Source: an uncultured Tateyamaria sp. (lineage in GTDB: Bacteria > Pseudomonadota > Alphaproteobacteria > Rhodobacterales > Rhodobacteraceae). From it: DNA of 64,000 bases. The stretch lies in the NCBI RefSeq assembly GCF_947503705.1, contig NZ_CANNES010000001.1, positions 62,001 through 126,000 of the forward strand, written 5' to 3'. The position numbers were made by a program, and so were the translations under genes. The notes below the pieces were generated by a model. The model did not search any database. It saw nothing but the letters and a program-made list of their open reading frames with translations, and was not told the DNA's origin. This document shows, in pieces, positions 35,887 to 43,786 of the stretch. Numbering within the stretch: the stretch's first letter is position 1; each line of letters starts with the position of its first letter.

Positions 35887-37143
35887 TCAAGAAGGTTTAC
35901 GCAGCAAGGTTACGGTCCCTTGACCGCCATCGGCACAAACGGACACGACCGCGTAGGATCCGACCTCTTTGGTTTGCAGCTGTTTCGCGGCCTGGCTGAG
36001 CACCCGCGCGCCTGTGGCTCCGAATGGATGCCCGATGGCCAGCGAGCCGCCGGTCTGGTTTAGCCGATCCATCGGGAAGGCCCCCATATCCGCGCTCACG
36101 CCCGCCTTGTCGCGCAGATAGGTGTCGTCCGTGATGCCATGGATATTGGCCAGCACCTGCGCGGCAAAGGCTTCGTGGATTTCCCAGACGTCGATGTCAT
36201 CCAGCGTCAGACCATGCGCGGCCAAAAGCTGCGGAATGGCCCGGGCGGGGGCCATCAGGATGCCTTCTTCCTTGTAATCCATCGCGCCGAGCCGCCAATC
36301 GACGATCTCTATCGCATCTGTTTCGGCGACACCTAACCGCGCAAGACCTTCTGCGTCTGCGACCCAAATGCTTGCGGCGCCGTCCGTTAACGGTGAAGAG
36401 TTGCCCGCCGTCAGGGTGCCTGCCTCTGAGCGGTCAAAAACGGGTTTCAGGCCGGAGAGCTGCTCCAGCGTGCTATCGGCACGCGGCATGGTGTCTTGGT
36501 CCACACCACCGAACGGCGTGATCAGATCGTCGAAGAAGCCGTCCTTTTGCGCTTTGACAGCGTTTTGGTGGCTGTCGAAGGCGATCTGATCCTGATCGGC
36601 CCGCGTGATGTTGAACAACTGCGCTGTGTCTTCGGTATGCTCGCCCATGGAGCGCCCCGAAAGCCGGTTCGCCCAGCCTTTGAGGGGCAGATCAAAATGA
36701 CCGGCGTTCAGGTCGTTGACCATGGCCAACGCCGCGCCGGGGTCCTTCATTGCAAGGCCAGCAACTTGTTGGGCGACCTCGGGCTTCAGGGCAATCGGGA
36801 CATGGCTCATGGATTCAGCACCGCCGACCAGCGCCAGATGCGTCCCGCCATAGCCCAGCATGCCGCTGGCCTGGATGGTGGCCATCATCGAGGTCGAACA
36901 GGCCAGCGCGGTCGAAAAGCTCGGCACAGACGGGTCAAGCCCGGCCTCCAGCCAAGCCTCGCGCGCGATGTTCGACACATTGGCCGTCGGGATCACCTGA
37001 CCCCAGGCCACCAGATCGGGTGTTGCGCGCTCCGCCATGGCTTGCATGACGGGAATGGACAGATCAATGGAGCTTTGGGAGACATAGGCGGTCCCCGCTT
37101 TCACGAACGGCGTGCGCAGTCCGGGGACGATATAGCGTGTCAT
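35887..37143 (-). CDS. Thiolase (acetyl-CoA acetyltransferase family)
   Basis: The 418-residue thiolase has all active-site residues: nucleophile Cys82 in ALACSTSMM, His in WEIHEAFAAQ, His in GGSLAIGHPFGATGAR and Cys in VSVCADGGQG. It cleaves 3-ketoacyl-CoA or condenses acetyl-CoA. The length and sequence fit the FadI/AtoB range. It starts 26 bases after the fusion flavoprotein gene, so both are probably in the unit led by the LysR-divergent genes. Confidence 0.9.
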   Translation of the reverse strand: MTRYIVPGLRTPFVKAGTAYVSQSSIDLSIPVMQAMAERATPDLVAWGQVIPTANVSNIAREAWLEAGLDPSVPSFSTALACSTSMMATIQASGMLGYGGTHLALVGGAESMSHVPIALKPEVAQQVAGLAMKDPGAALAMVNDLNAGHFDLPLKGWANRLSGRSMGEHTEDTAQLFNITRADQDQIAFDSHQNAVKAQKDGFFDDLITPFGGVDQDTMPRADSTLEQLSGLKPVFDRSEAGTLTAGNSSPLTDGAASIWVADAEGLARLGVAETDAIEIVDWRLGAMDYKEEGILMAPARAIPQLLAAHGLTLDDIDVWEIHEAFAAQVLANIHGITDDTYLRDKAGVSADMGAFPMDRLNQTGGSLAIGHPFGATGARVLSQAAKQLQTKEVGSYAVVSVCADGGQGTVTLLRKPS

Positions 37144-37169
37144 CGGTTAAGTCCTTTCGTCTTGGTGGG

Positions 37170-38807
37170 TCAGCCGGTTGGGCCAAAGGTTTCAAAGTGG
37201 ATGTGGGCGCCGGGCACGCCTGCGGCTTCCAGCCCATCGCGGAGGTCAGCGAGGAACTGCGCGGGTCCGCAGAGCATGTAACAGGCGTCCGGACCTGCAC
37301 CCAAGTCGATGATATGTTCGGCGGTGATGCGTCCTTGCAAATCGTAATCGCGCCCCAGCACATCCTCCGTCTCAGGCTGGCTATAGAAAATGCGTTTGTG
37401 CAGCGTTTCGTTCTGCGCCATCAGCGCATCGACCTCGGGCTTGAGCGTATGGTCGCGGCCATTGCGTGCACCGTGGACATACCAGACCTCGCGGTCCGAT
37501 TGTTGCGCATTTGCGTGCAGGGCAGCCACCATCGGCGTCAGCCCGACACCCGCAGAGATCAGAACCAGAGGGCATTTGCTGCACGGAATGACAAAGTCGC
37601 CCGCAGGGGGCCGCGCCTCAATCACACTGCCCGCGCGCAACTCGTCATGGAAGAAGCGTGAAACCAGTCCCTTGTCTTCGCGTTTGATGCTGAGGCGATA
37701 TTGCGACAGATCATCCGGGTTACCTGACAACGAATAGCTGCGTTTCGACGTGCCGAGCTGACCGGGGATTTGCACCTCAACGGGCAGATGCTGACCGGCT
37801 TCAAAGGGCTCCAGCGCGGGGCCATCCGCAGGTTCAAGATAAAACGACGTGATAGAGGTGCTCTCCTCGACCCGCTTGGCGACTTTCAGACGACGGCTGA
37901 GATGGTCCTGTTTGCTCCAGCGCAAACCGACTGCGCCGGGGCGCGCGATCACCTGATCAATTTCGACATTGATCATGCGCCATGCGTCCGGGTCATGCGC
38001 CCCTTTGGGCGACCAGTCGATTTCGGCGCGACCCGTGATGTGCAACAACCCGCCGGTTTCAAAATCCACAAACAGGAGCCCGACCCGAGGGTCCGAGACC
38101 AGATTGCCAATTGTGTTGAAGAAGTTGTTCCCGGCGTAATCCGGGATCTGCAGATGCGTTGGGCTGGCGACATTGACAAAGCCGGGCGCTCCGCCGCGGT
38201 GGCTGGCGTCAAACCCGTTGGAGGCGGCACCTGCCTCACCCTGATGGCCAGAGCCGATGAACATCGTGTCTGCCTTGCCGATCTGGGCGATCTGGGCGGG
38301 GGTGAGTGCTGCACTTGTCTGTGCCTCAGGAACGGCGGCTCTTGGCGCCCGGGTCCAGGCACGTTCGTGGATGTATTGCGGGCAATTGCCAAAGGTCTGA
38401 CGGATATCGATTGTATAGCCTGCGTCAGACCCGTGAATATGGCCGCTGAAGCGATTGCGGCGGCGGGTGGCAAGCTCAATGCCCAATACGCCAATATCTG
38501 AGCCTTGCGCAAAGCTCTCTGCCAGCGGGTCGGTCGCATCCAGTGCGGTTGCAAGTTCAATCCGTCGGGGATCAGGAGAGGTGGCAAAGCCATCCGGACC
38601 ATCCAGCATCGTTATCCAGGTCTGGCCCTGTGCATCTGCACCGGACACAACAAGAAATGGCACATTGGTGTGAAAGTCGCGATGCTGTTCGGGCAGGTAG
38701 TCGCGGATGAACCCACCGGCCCATTGCGCAACATCCCCCACACCCGCACAGGCCTGCGCCTTCAATTCACCTTCGTGAAACGGATTGATCTGTTCCATCT
38801 TTGACAT
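37170..38807 (-). CDS. Fusion of PNPOx-like FMN-binding domain and FAD/NAD ferredoxin-reductase domain
   Basis: This 545-residue protein is two modules. Residues 1-310 are a PNPOx-like split barrel with NPFHEGELKAQ, GIELATRRRNRFSG, FGNCPQYIHERA and DASHRGGAPGFVN, closely matching the stand-alone protein at 26820-27806. From about 315 a flavodoxin/ferredoxin-reductase module follows, with the FAD site RSYSLSGNPDD, the NAD site LISAGVGLTPMVAAL and the terminal MLCGPAQFLADL plus aromatic FETFGPTG. The reductase half can feed NAD(P)H electrons to the barrel flavin, giving a self-sufficient reductase. A 2Fe-2S domain is absent. Start ATG 38807 has GGA nearby. Confidence 0.88.
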   Translation of the reverse strand: MSKMEQINPFHEGELKAQACAGVGDVAQWAGGFIRDYLPEQHRDFHTNVPFLVVSGADAQGQTWITMLDGPDGFATSPDPRRIELATALDATDPLAESFAQGSDIGVLGIELATRRRNRFSGHIHGSDAGYTIDIRQTFGNCPQYIHERAWTRAPRAAVPEAQTSAALTPAQIAQIGKADTMFIGSGHQGEAGAASNGFDASHRGGAPGFVNVASPTHLQIPDYAGNNFFNTIGNLVSDPRVGLLFVDFETGGLLHITGRAEIDWSPKGAHDPDAWRMINVEIDQVIARPGAVGLRWSKQDHLSRRLKVAKRVEESTSITSFYLEPADGPALEPFEAGQHLPVEVQIPGQLGTSKRSYSLSGNPDDLSQYRLSIKREDKGLVSRFFHDELRAGSVIEARPPAGDFVIPCSKCPLVLISAGVGLTPMVAALHANAQQSDREVWYVHGARNGRDHTLKPEVDALMAQNETLHKRIFYSQPETEDVLGRDYDLQGRITAEHIIDLGAGPDACYMLCGPAQFLADLRDGLEAAGVPGAHIHFETFGPTG

Positions 38808-38874
38808 CTTGCAGGTCCTTCTCTGAAGAGGTGGCGTGTCGAGGCGGGAGAGACCTCGACACGCGGGGCTGGCT

Positions 38875-39501
38875 TCAAGCCAGCTCGGGGATGGGTGAGG
38901 TTGCCATACCAACGAAACCCGGCTGCGCTTCCACGCGGGCAAGCCAGGCGCGGATATGCGGATAGGGGGTCAGATCCACCCCGCCTTCCGGGGCGTGGGC
39001 GACATAGCTGTAGCTGGCGATATCGGCGATGGTGATTGTGTCGGTCGCCAACCACTCGCGGCCGTCGAGATGGGCATCCATCAGCTTGAACAGATCATGC
39101 GCCGTTTTGATCGCCCCCTGATGATCCAGCGGCACGCCAAAGACGGTAACCAAACGGGCCGAACAGGGGCCATGGAAAATCTGATGCGCGGCAATGGTCA
39201 GCCAACGCTGCACCTCGGCGGCCTCTTTGGGGTCCTCAGGTATCCAGTGGCTGCCCTTGGCATAAGTCTGCACCAGATAGGTCAGGATCGCATTGCTGTC
39301 CGACAGCAGATAACCGCCATCGTCGATCACCGGCACGGTGCCGAAAGGGCTGTCTTTGAGGAACTCGGGCGCCTTGTGCGCGCCGTTTGCCATATCGACC
39401 TCGATGACCTCGTAAGACAGGTCAAGCAGAGAGAGCATAAGCTGCACCCGGTGGGAGTGGCCGGATTTCGCAGCGCGGTGAAGTTTGATGGGCGTTGTCA
39501 T
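38875..39501 (-). CDS. Glutathione S-transferase
   Basis: The 208-residue protein has the thioredoxin-like N-domain with SGHSHRVQLMLSLLDLSYE, the cis-Pro glutathione site FGTVPVIDDGGYLLSDSNAIL, and the C-domain capping motif TITIADIASYSYV. These cytoplasmic enzymes join glutathione to electrophiles. It sits 67 bases before the PNPOx-reductase fusion gene in the same direction, in keeping with a detoxification unit. Confidence 0.9.
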   Translation of the reverse strand: MTTPIKLHRAAKSGHSHRVQLMLSLLDLSYEVIEVDMANGAHKAPEFLKDSPFGTVPVIDDGGYLLSDSNAILTYLVQTYAKGSHWIPEDPKEAAEVQRWLTIAAHQIFHGPCSARLVTVFGVPLDHQGAIKTAHDLFKLMDAHLDGREWLATDTITIADIASYSYVAHAPEGGVDLTPYPHIRAWLARVEAQPGFVGMATSPIPELA

Positions 39502-39548
39502 GGTTTCAGGTTCTTTCGCTAATTTTAGAGTGTGGGAGAGGCGCGGTT

Positions 39549-40025
39549 TTAGAAGCCAAAATCACTGAGGCCGGGATGGTCATCCGGGCGGCGCCCCAGC
39601 GGCCAGCGGAACTTGCGATCCGCCTCGGCAATGGGTTGTTCATTGATGGAGGCATGGCGGTTGGCCATGTAGCCGTTCTCGTCGAACTCCCAGTTCTCGT
39701 TGCCATAGGCGCGGAACCAGTTGCCGCTGTCGTCGTGGTATTCATAGGCGTAGCGGACCGCGATACGGTTGCCGCCATAGGCCCAGAGTTCCTTGATCAG
39801 GCGATAGTCCAACTCCTTGTCCCATTTGCGGGTCAGGAACGCCTCGATCTCCTTGCGGCCTTTCGGAAACTCCGCCCGGTTGCGCCAGGCGCTGTCCGGC
39901 GTATAGGCCAGAGCAACTTTCGCAGGGTCGCGGGAATTCCAGCCATCCTCGGCAAGGCGCACCTTTTCGCGCGCGCTCGCTTCGGTGAATGGGGGCAGCG
40001 GATGACGGGGGGCTTCGGTGGTCAT
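39549..40025 (-). CDS. DUF1348 (NTF2-like) protein
   Basis: The 158-residue protein has the highly conserved DUF1348 sequence: [64 protein letters not shown] and [15 protein letters not shown]. The fold is NTF2-like; the family is widespread and of unknown activity, often near oxidative-stress genes. It lies 23 bases after the AhpD-like gene and 47 before the GST gene. Confidence 0.88.
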   Translation of the reverse strand: MTTEAPRHPLPPFTEASAREKVRLAEDGWNSRDPAKVALAYTPDSAWRNRAEFPKGRKEIEAFLTRKWDKELDYRLIKELWAYGGNRIAVRYAYEYHDDSGNWFRAYGNENWEFDENGYMANRHASINEQPIAEADRKFRWPLGRRPDDHPGLSDFGF

Positions 40026-40048
40026 TTCAAGATCCTCTTGCGCCAGGC

Positions 40049-40597
40049 TCAGGCCGCTGCTGCGTTGATTGCGGGAAAGTCGATATCTGTCTGAAAGACT
40101 TCATTGACGTAGTTCGTCAGCACATTCAGGGCGATCAGGCCAATGATCTCGATGATCTCCGCATCCGAATACCCGGCGGCGCGGACGGTCGAGATGTCCT
40201 GTTCACTCACGCGGCCCTTTGAGGTCGCGACCTTGACGGCAAAGGACACGGCGGCATGTGCTTTTGCATCTGTTGATGCGCCAGCGCGGTTTGCCGCGAC
40301 CTCAGCTTCGTCCAGCTTCGCGAAGGTCTTGGCCAGAAACGTGTGGGCTGCGTTACAGTAGTCACACCCATTGGTTTGCGCGATGGCAATGGCGATGCGT
40401 TCACGGGTTGCGGCGCTAAGTTTGCCTTTTGACAGCGCCCCGTTCAGGCCCAGATATCCTTCCAGCGCGTCCGGACTTGTCGCGAGGAGGCGAAACAGAT
40501 TGGGAACCGATCCCAGCGATTTTTCCACCGTTTCAAGCAGTGGCTGTGACTGTACCGGCGTGTCGGCGATGGTCTGAGGTGTTGCGATGCGGCTCAT
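40049..40597 (-). CDS. Carboxymuconolactone-decarboxylase/AhpD-like peroxidase
   Basis: The 182-residue helical protein contains [16 protein letters not shown], the CxxC...H active site of AhpD-type alkylhydroperoxidases in the carboxymuconolactone-decarboxylase superfamily. It reduces peroxides or accepts electrons from a lipoyl partner. Two ATGs are possible, 40609 and 40597; the second has a GGA upstream and is used here. It is divergent from the LysR gene at 40724 and heads the run of minus-strand genes down to the thiolase. Confidence 0.85.
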   Translation of the reverse strand: MSRIATPQTIADTPVQSQPLLETVEKSLGSVPNLFRLLATSPDALEGYLGLNGALSKGKLSAATRERIAIAIAQTNGCDYCNAAHTFLAKTFAKLDEAEVAANRAGASTDAKAHAAVSFAVKVATSKGRVSEQDISTVRAAGYSDAEIIEIIGLIALNVLTNYVNEVFQTDIDFPAINAAAA

Positions 40598-40679
40598 GTC
40601 GTTGTCCATTCGAAGTGAGGTTTGTGTTTCGTTCTGGGAAGAAGTTAGCTCCGATCAAATCAGATAATAATACTGGAAC

Positions 40680-40700
40680 TCTGAAAGTTATTAATTCAGA
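40680..40700. promoter_or_regulatory. TCTGAA-N9-TTCAGA palindrome, LysR operator candidate
   Basis: An inverted repeat (TCTGAA, nine bases, TTCAGA) lies in the AT-rich space between the AhpD-like and LysR genes, with its right end 23 bases before the LysR start codon. Placement in a divergent LysR promoter supports an operator. Confidence 0.45.
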
Positions 40701-40723
40701 ATTGGTAATTATCGAGAGGGATC

Positions 40724-41620
40724 ATGGACAGGTTACAATCATTAGAAGTGTTTGTTGCCGTGGCTGAGACGGGCAGCTTCGCGGGCGGAGCACGTACGCT
40801 GGGGATCAGCGCACCATCGGCAACGCGCGGTGTGAACGAATTGGAAGAGCGTTTGAGCGCGCGCCTGTTCACCCGAACCACGCGGGTGGTACGTTTGACT
40901 GATGTTGGCCGAACCTATCTAGATGAGGTTCGGGGTATCCTGACCGATCTTGATGCGGCCAATGATGGTGTCTCTGGTGCGGTTGGAGTGCCGAAAGGCA
41001 TGCTTAGGCTGACGTCGCCAGTGGAATTCGGGCGCATACATGTTGCCCCAATTCTTGCCGAGTATCTGGACCTCTACCCCGAAATGACCGCCAGCATGCT
41101 GATGGTCGACCGGGTGGTAAACCTTGTCGAAGAAGGATTGGACATAGGTGTGCGGATCGGGCCGCTGACCGCAGCTGGATTGATGGCCGTCAAGGTTGGT
41201 CGCGTGCGTCGGGTCATCTGCGGCGCGCCTGACTATTTTGCCGAACATGGTTTGCCGCAGACACCGGATGATCTTGCAAATCACCGCATTGTCGAAACTC
41301 CAACGACAACGCTGAACAGTGAATGGCGCCTCGGTAAGAAGCAGGACATTATTGCGCGCGTAACACCCACACTTGCCACAACTAGCGTCGCGTCCGCAGT
41401 CTCCCTTGCAAGATCGGGATGGGGCCTTACGCGTGTTTTGTCGTATCAGGTTGGCCCGGATCTTCAGTCTGGTGCCTTGAAAACAGTCCTCGAAGACTTT
41501 GAACCCGAACATCTCCCCATTCATTTGGTCCACTATGAGGGCCGACGTGTCTCTACAAAGGCCCGCAGTTTTCTGGACCTGGCCAAAAAGCGGCTTCGAC
41601 AGGAGCCAAGTCTCAACTGA
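40724..41620 (+). CDS. LysR-family transcriptional regulator
   Basis: The 298-residue protein has a LysR helix-turn-helix (VFVAVAETGSFAGGARTLGISAPSATRGVNELEERLSARLF) followed by the effector-binding domain. The TTRVVRLTDVGRTYLD stretch is typical of the CrgA/DsdC-like branch. It is divergent from the AhpD-DUF1348-GST-fusion-thiolase run and probably controls it in response to an electrophile or oxidant, which is inference. Confidence 0.9.
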   Translation: MDRLQSLEVFVAVAETGSFAGGARTLGISAPSATRGVNELEERLSARLFTRTTRVVRLTDVGRTYLDEVRGILTDLDAANDGVSGAVGVPKGMLRLTSPVEFGRIHVAPILAEYLDLYPEMTASMLMVDRVVNLVEEGLDIGVRIGPLTAAGLMAVKVGRVRRVICGAPDYFAEHGLPQTPDDLANHRIVETPTTTLNSEWRLGKKQDIIARVTPTLATTSVASAVSLARSGWGLTRVLSYQVGPDLQSGALKTVLEDFEPEHLPIHLVHYEGRRVSTKARSFLDLAKKRLRQEPSLN

Positions 41621-41700
41621 CTTTTGGGGTCACTTCAACAACTCGAAGAAAAGGGAACCGCCTCGAAATGGCGAAGGGCAGTGCCGCTCGCCAAGGTGGG

Positions 41701-42329
41701 TCAGATATCGATACGCTCTGCGATGCTCAGAGCATCGTCCAGTTCGACGCCTAGATAACGCACAGTGCTGTCGACCTTGGTGTGCCCGAGCAGCTGAACG
41801 GCGCGGAGATTGCCGGTCTTTCGTCAAATCTCCGCGGCTTTTGTCCGTCGCAACGAGTGCGTGCCGTACCCACTTGGTTCCAGACCAATGGAAGTCCCCA
41901 ATCTCGTACAATCCGACCATATTGCCATGTTGAGATGTGCGGGCGGCCGTGGAAGCGACTTGGAACCATGAACCGGCACGCGAACATTTCAGGTGATTTG
42001 ACCCAAGCCAACACGGTCTCACACGTGTTTTCTGTCAACTCGAACTGAACGGGTCGCTTGGTTTTACTCTGAATGACCGAAACGCGCTCGCGCACCCGAC
42101 CATCCTTCACCAGATCGCTGACCTCGAGTTTGACCAAATCACAGCCGCGCAACTTGCTGTCGATGGCAACGTTGAACAAAGACAGAACCCTGAGATTGCG
42201 AGCGAGTTCGAGACGCGCCCGGATTGCCCAGACCTGCTTCGGTAACAGCGGCCGCTTCTGACCAATGATCCGCCCCTTGTTCCAGGCCCTGCGTTTTGGG
42301 GTAGTTGCGGGAAGTTGGACTCTTGGCAT
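41701..42329 (-). pseudogene. Decayed tyrosine recombinase/integrase
   Basis: From ATG 42329 the reading frame gives a tyrosine-recombinase start (MPRVQLPATTPKRRAWNKGR, then DSKLRGCDLVKLEVSDL with the first catalytic Arg). Near 41880 the frame shifts, apparently through about five extra bases. The correct continuation, HSLRRTKAAEI with the His-x-x-Arg pair, lies in another frame. A TGA stop follows directly, then KTGNLRAVQLLGHTKVDSTVRYLGVE with the Tyr nucleophile region, ending at 41701. All catalytic parts are recognisable but split, so the gene is dead. Confidence 0.85.
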
Positions 42330-42590
42330 GATTTGCCCTCCGATCCTCCCTCCGTGCCCTGTCATCAGCACCGCGCTGACGGCAAAACATAGCATATGTT
42401 GAATGGCCGCTTTCTTCACAAACGAACATTGCCCTAGATGTGGCCATTGCAGCAATCTTCTTGCTGCGTGCGCACGCAGCAAGAAAACTGAATTCACAGA
42501 ATGGGCTCAGATGACCCCTTCGCCGCGTGCTGCGCCAACGTCCGCTTGCCTTTCTAAACCCAATCTACAACGCCAATAATAAATCCGCGT

Positions 42591-43199
42591 TCAAACCCCA
42601 TACCGGCTCATGATCATCGCCACGCTGCTGTCCACGATCTGCTCCATCTCGGTCACCGACACCACGGGCGCGCCGAACACCACCGGCCAGAAGGCCTTGC
42701 CCTTGATCAGGGCGATGAACTCTTCGGCGGCCTGGCGGGGGTCGTCGATGCGCAATTGGCCGTCTGCCGCCGCCGCGCGCAGCATCACCTCGAACGCCGC
42801 CTTGAAATCCGTCTTTTCCTGATTTTCCTCGACCAGTTCGGGGCTGCGCAACACCTCGCTCATCACCAGACGGGTCATGGCCATCACCTCGGGCGAGGTC
42901 AGCAACGCCCCCTCCGCCCGGCCCAGGGCCGTCAACTGATCGCGGATATCTCGGCCCGGCTCATAGGTCACATTCAGGGTCTCGGCAAAGCGGGCCCAGT
43001 GGCGATAGATCAGCTCCTGAAACAGTTTTTCCTTACTTTCAAAGTACTTATACACCGTCCGCTTGGACGCCCCGGCACGCGCCGAAATCCGGTCCATGCT
43101 CGCCTCGCGAAAACCCTTCTCCTGAAATTCCGCAACAGCCGCCTGATAAATCTGCTCGCGCTTGTCTTCGGGCGCGGCCTCAATTGGATCGGTGTACAT
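42591..43199 (-). CDS. TetR-family transcriptional regulator
   Basis: The 202-residue protein has a TetR helix-turn-helix (IYQAAVAEFQEKGFREASMDRISARAGASKRTVYKYFESKEKLF) and an all-helical ligand domain. ATG 43199 is used; a TTG two codons earlier is possible. It is divergent from the molybdenum hydroxylase genes, with two identical GTAAAC-N6-GTTTAC palindromes in the space between. It is therefore the probable repressor of both directions. Confidence 0.9.
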   Translation of the reverse strand: MYTDPIEAAPEDKREQIYQAAVAEFQEKGFREASMDRISARAGASKRTVYKYFESKEKLFQELIYRHWARFAETLNVTYEPGRDIRDQLTALGRAEGALLTSPEVMAMTRLVMSEVLRSPELVEENQEKTDFKAAFEVMLRAAAADGQLRIDDPRQAAEEFIALIKGKAFWPVVFGAPVVSVTEMEQIVDSSVAMIMSRYGV

Positions 43200-43227
43200 T
43201 GTCAAAAATCCGTTGTGCTCTATCTGG

Positions 43228-43285
43228 GTAAACGCATGGGTTTACAGCTGTCAATTCTCTGCCTAGTGTAAACTCCACAGTTTAC
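43228..43285. promoter_or_regulatory. Two identical GTAAAC-N6-GTTTAC operators
   Basis: Perfect palindromes lie at 43228-43245 and 43268-43285, exactly 40 bases apart (about four helical turns), in the TetR / molybdenum-hydroxylase divergent promoter. The size (18 bases), symmetry and location suit TetR dimers binding on the same face of the DNA. Confidence 0.7.
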
Positions 43286-43318
43286 CACCGGTATCCCGGT
43301 CGCAGCAGGAGGAACGGC

Positions 43319-43783
43319 ATGAGCCTTGTACTGAAATTGAACGGCGTTGAACATACTGTCGACGCCGAACCCGGCACGCCCCTATTGTGGGTGCTGCGGG
43401 ACGAATTGCAGATGACCGGCACCAAATTCGGATGCGGGGTCGCGTCCTGCGGGGCCTGCACCGTGCATGTGGACGGGTTTCCAATGCGCTCCTGCATCAC
43501 GGCGGCAGAGGACGTCGCAGGGGCCGAGATCACCACAATCGAGGCGATCGGCGCCACCAAGGAAGGGGCCGCGATCCAGCAGGCTTGGGAAGAGTTGGAC
43601 GTCGTCCAATGCGGCTATTGCCAGTCGGGCCAGATCATGTCGGCCGTGGGCCTGCTGACAGAAAACCCCAAACCATCGGTCGGGGATATCCACGACTACA
43701 TGGACGGCAACGCATGCCGCTGCGCCACCTACCAACGCATCCGCGCGGGCATCCAACGCGCTTCCGAGATTATGGAGGGTTAA
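43319..43783 (+). CDS. Isoquinoline 1-oxidoreductase-type 2Fe-2S subunit
   Basis: The 154-residue protein holds two 2Fe-2S clusters: a plant-ferredoxin type with Cys39, Cys44, Cys47 and Cys59 (FGCGVASCGACTVHVDGFPMRSC), and the helical cluster with CGYCQSGQ and NACRCATYQRI. It is the small subunit of xanthine-oxidase-family molybdenum hydroxylases of the IorA type, passing electrons from the molybdenum site. AGGAGG precedes the ATG. The large subunit gene follows three bases later. Confidence 0.92.
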   Translation: MSLVLKLNGVEHTVDAEPGTPLLWVLRDELQMTGTKFGCGVASCGACTVHVDGFPMRSCITAAEDVAGAEITTIEAIGATKEGAAIQQAWEELDVVQCGYCQSGQIMSAVGLLTENPKPSVGDIHDYMDGNACRCATYQRIRAGIQRASEIMEG

Positions 43784-43786
43784 GCG

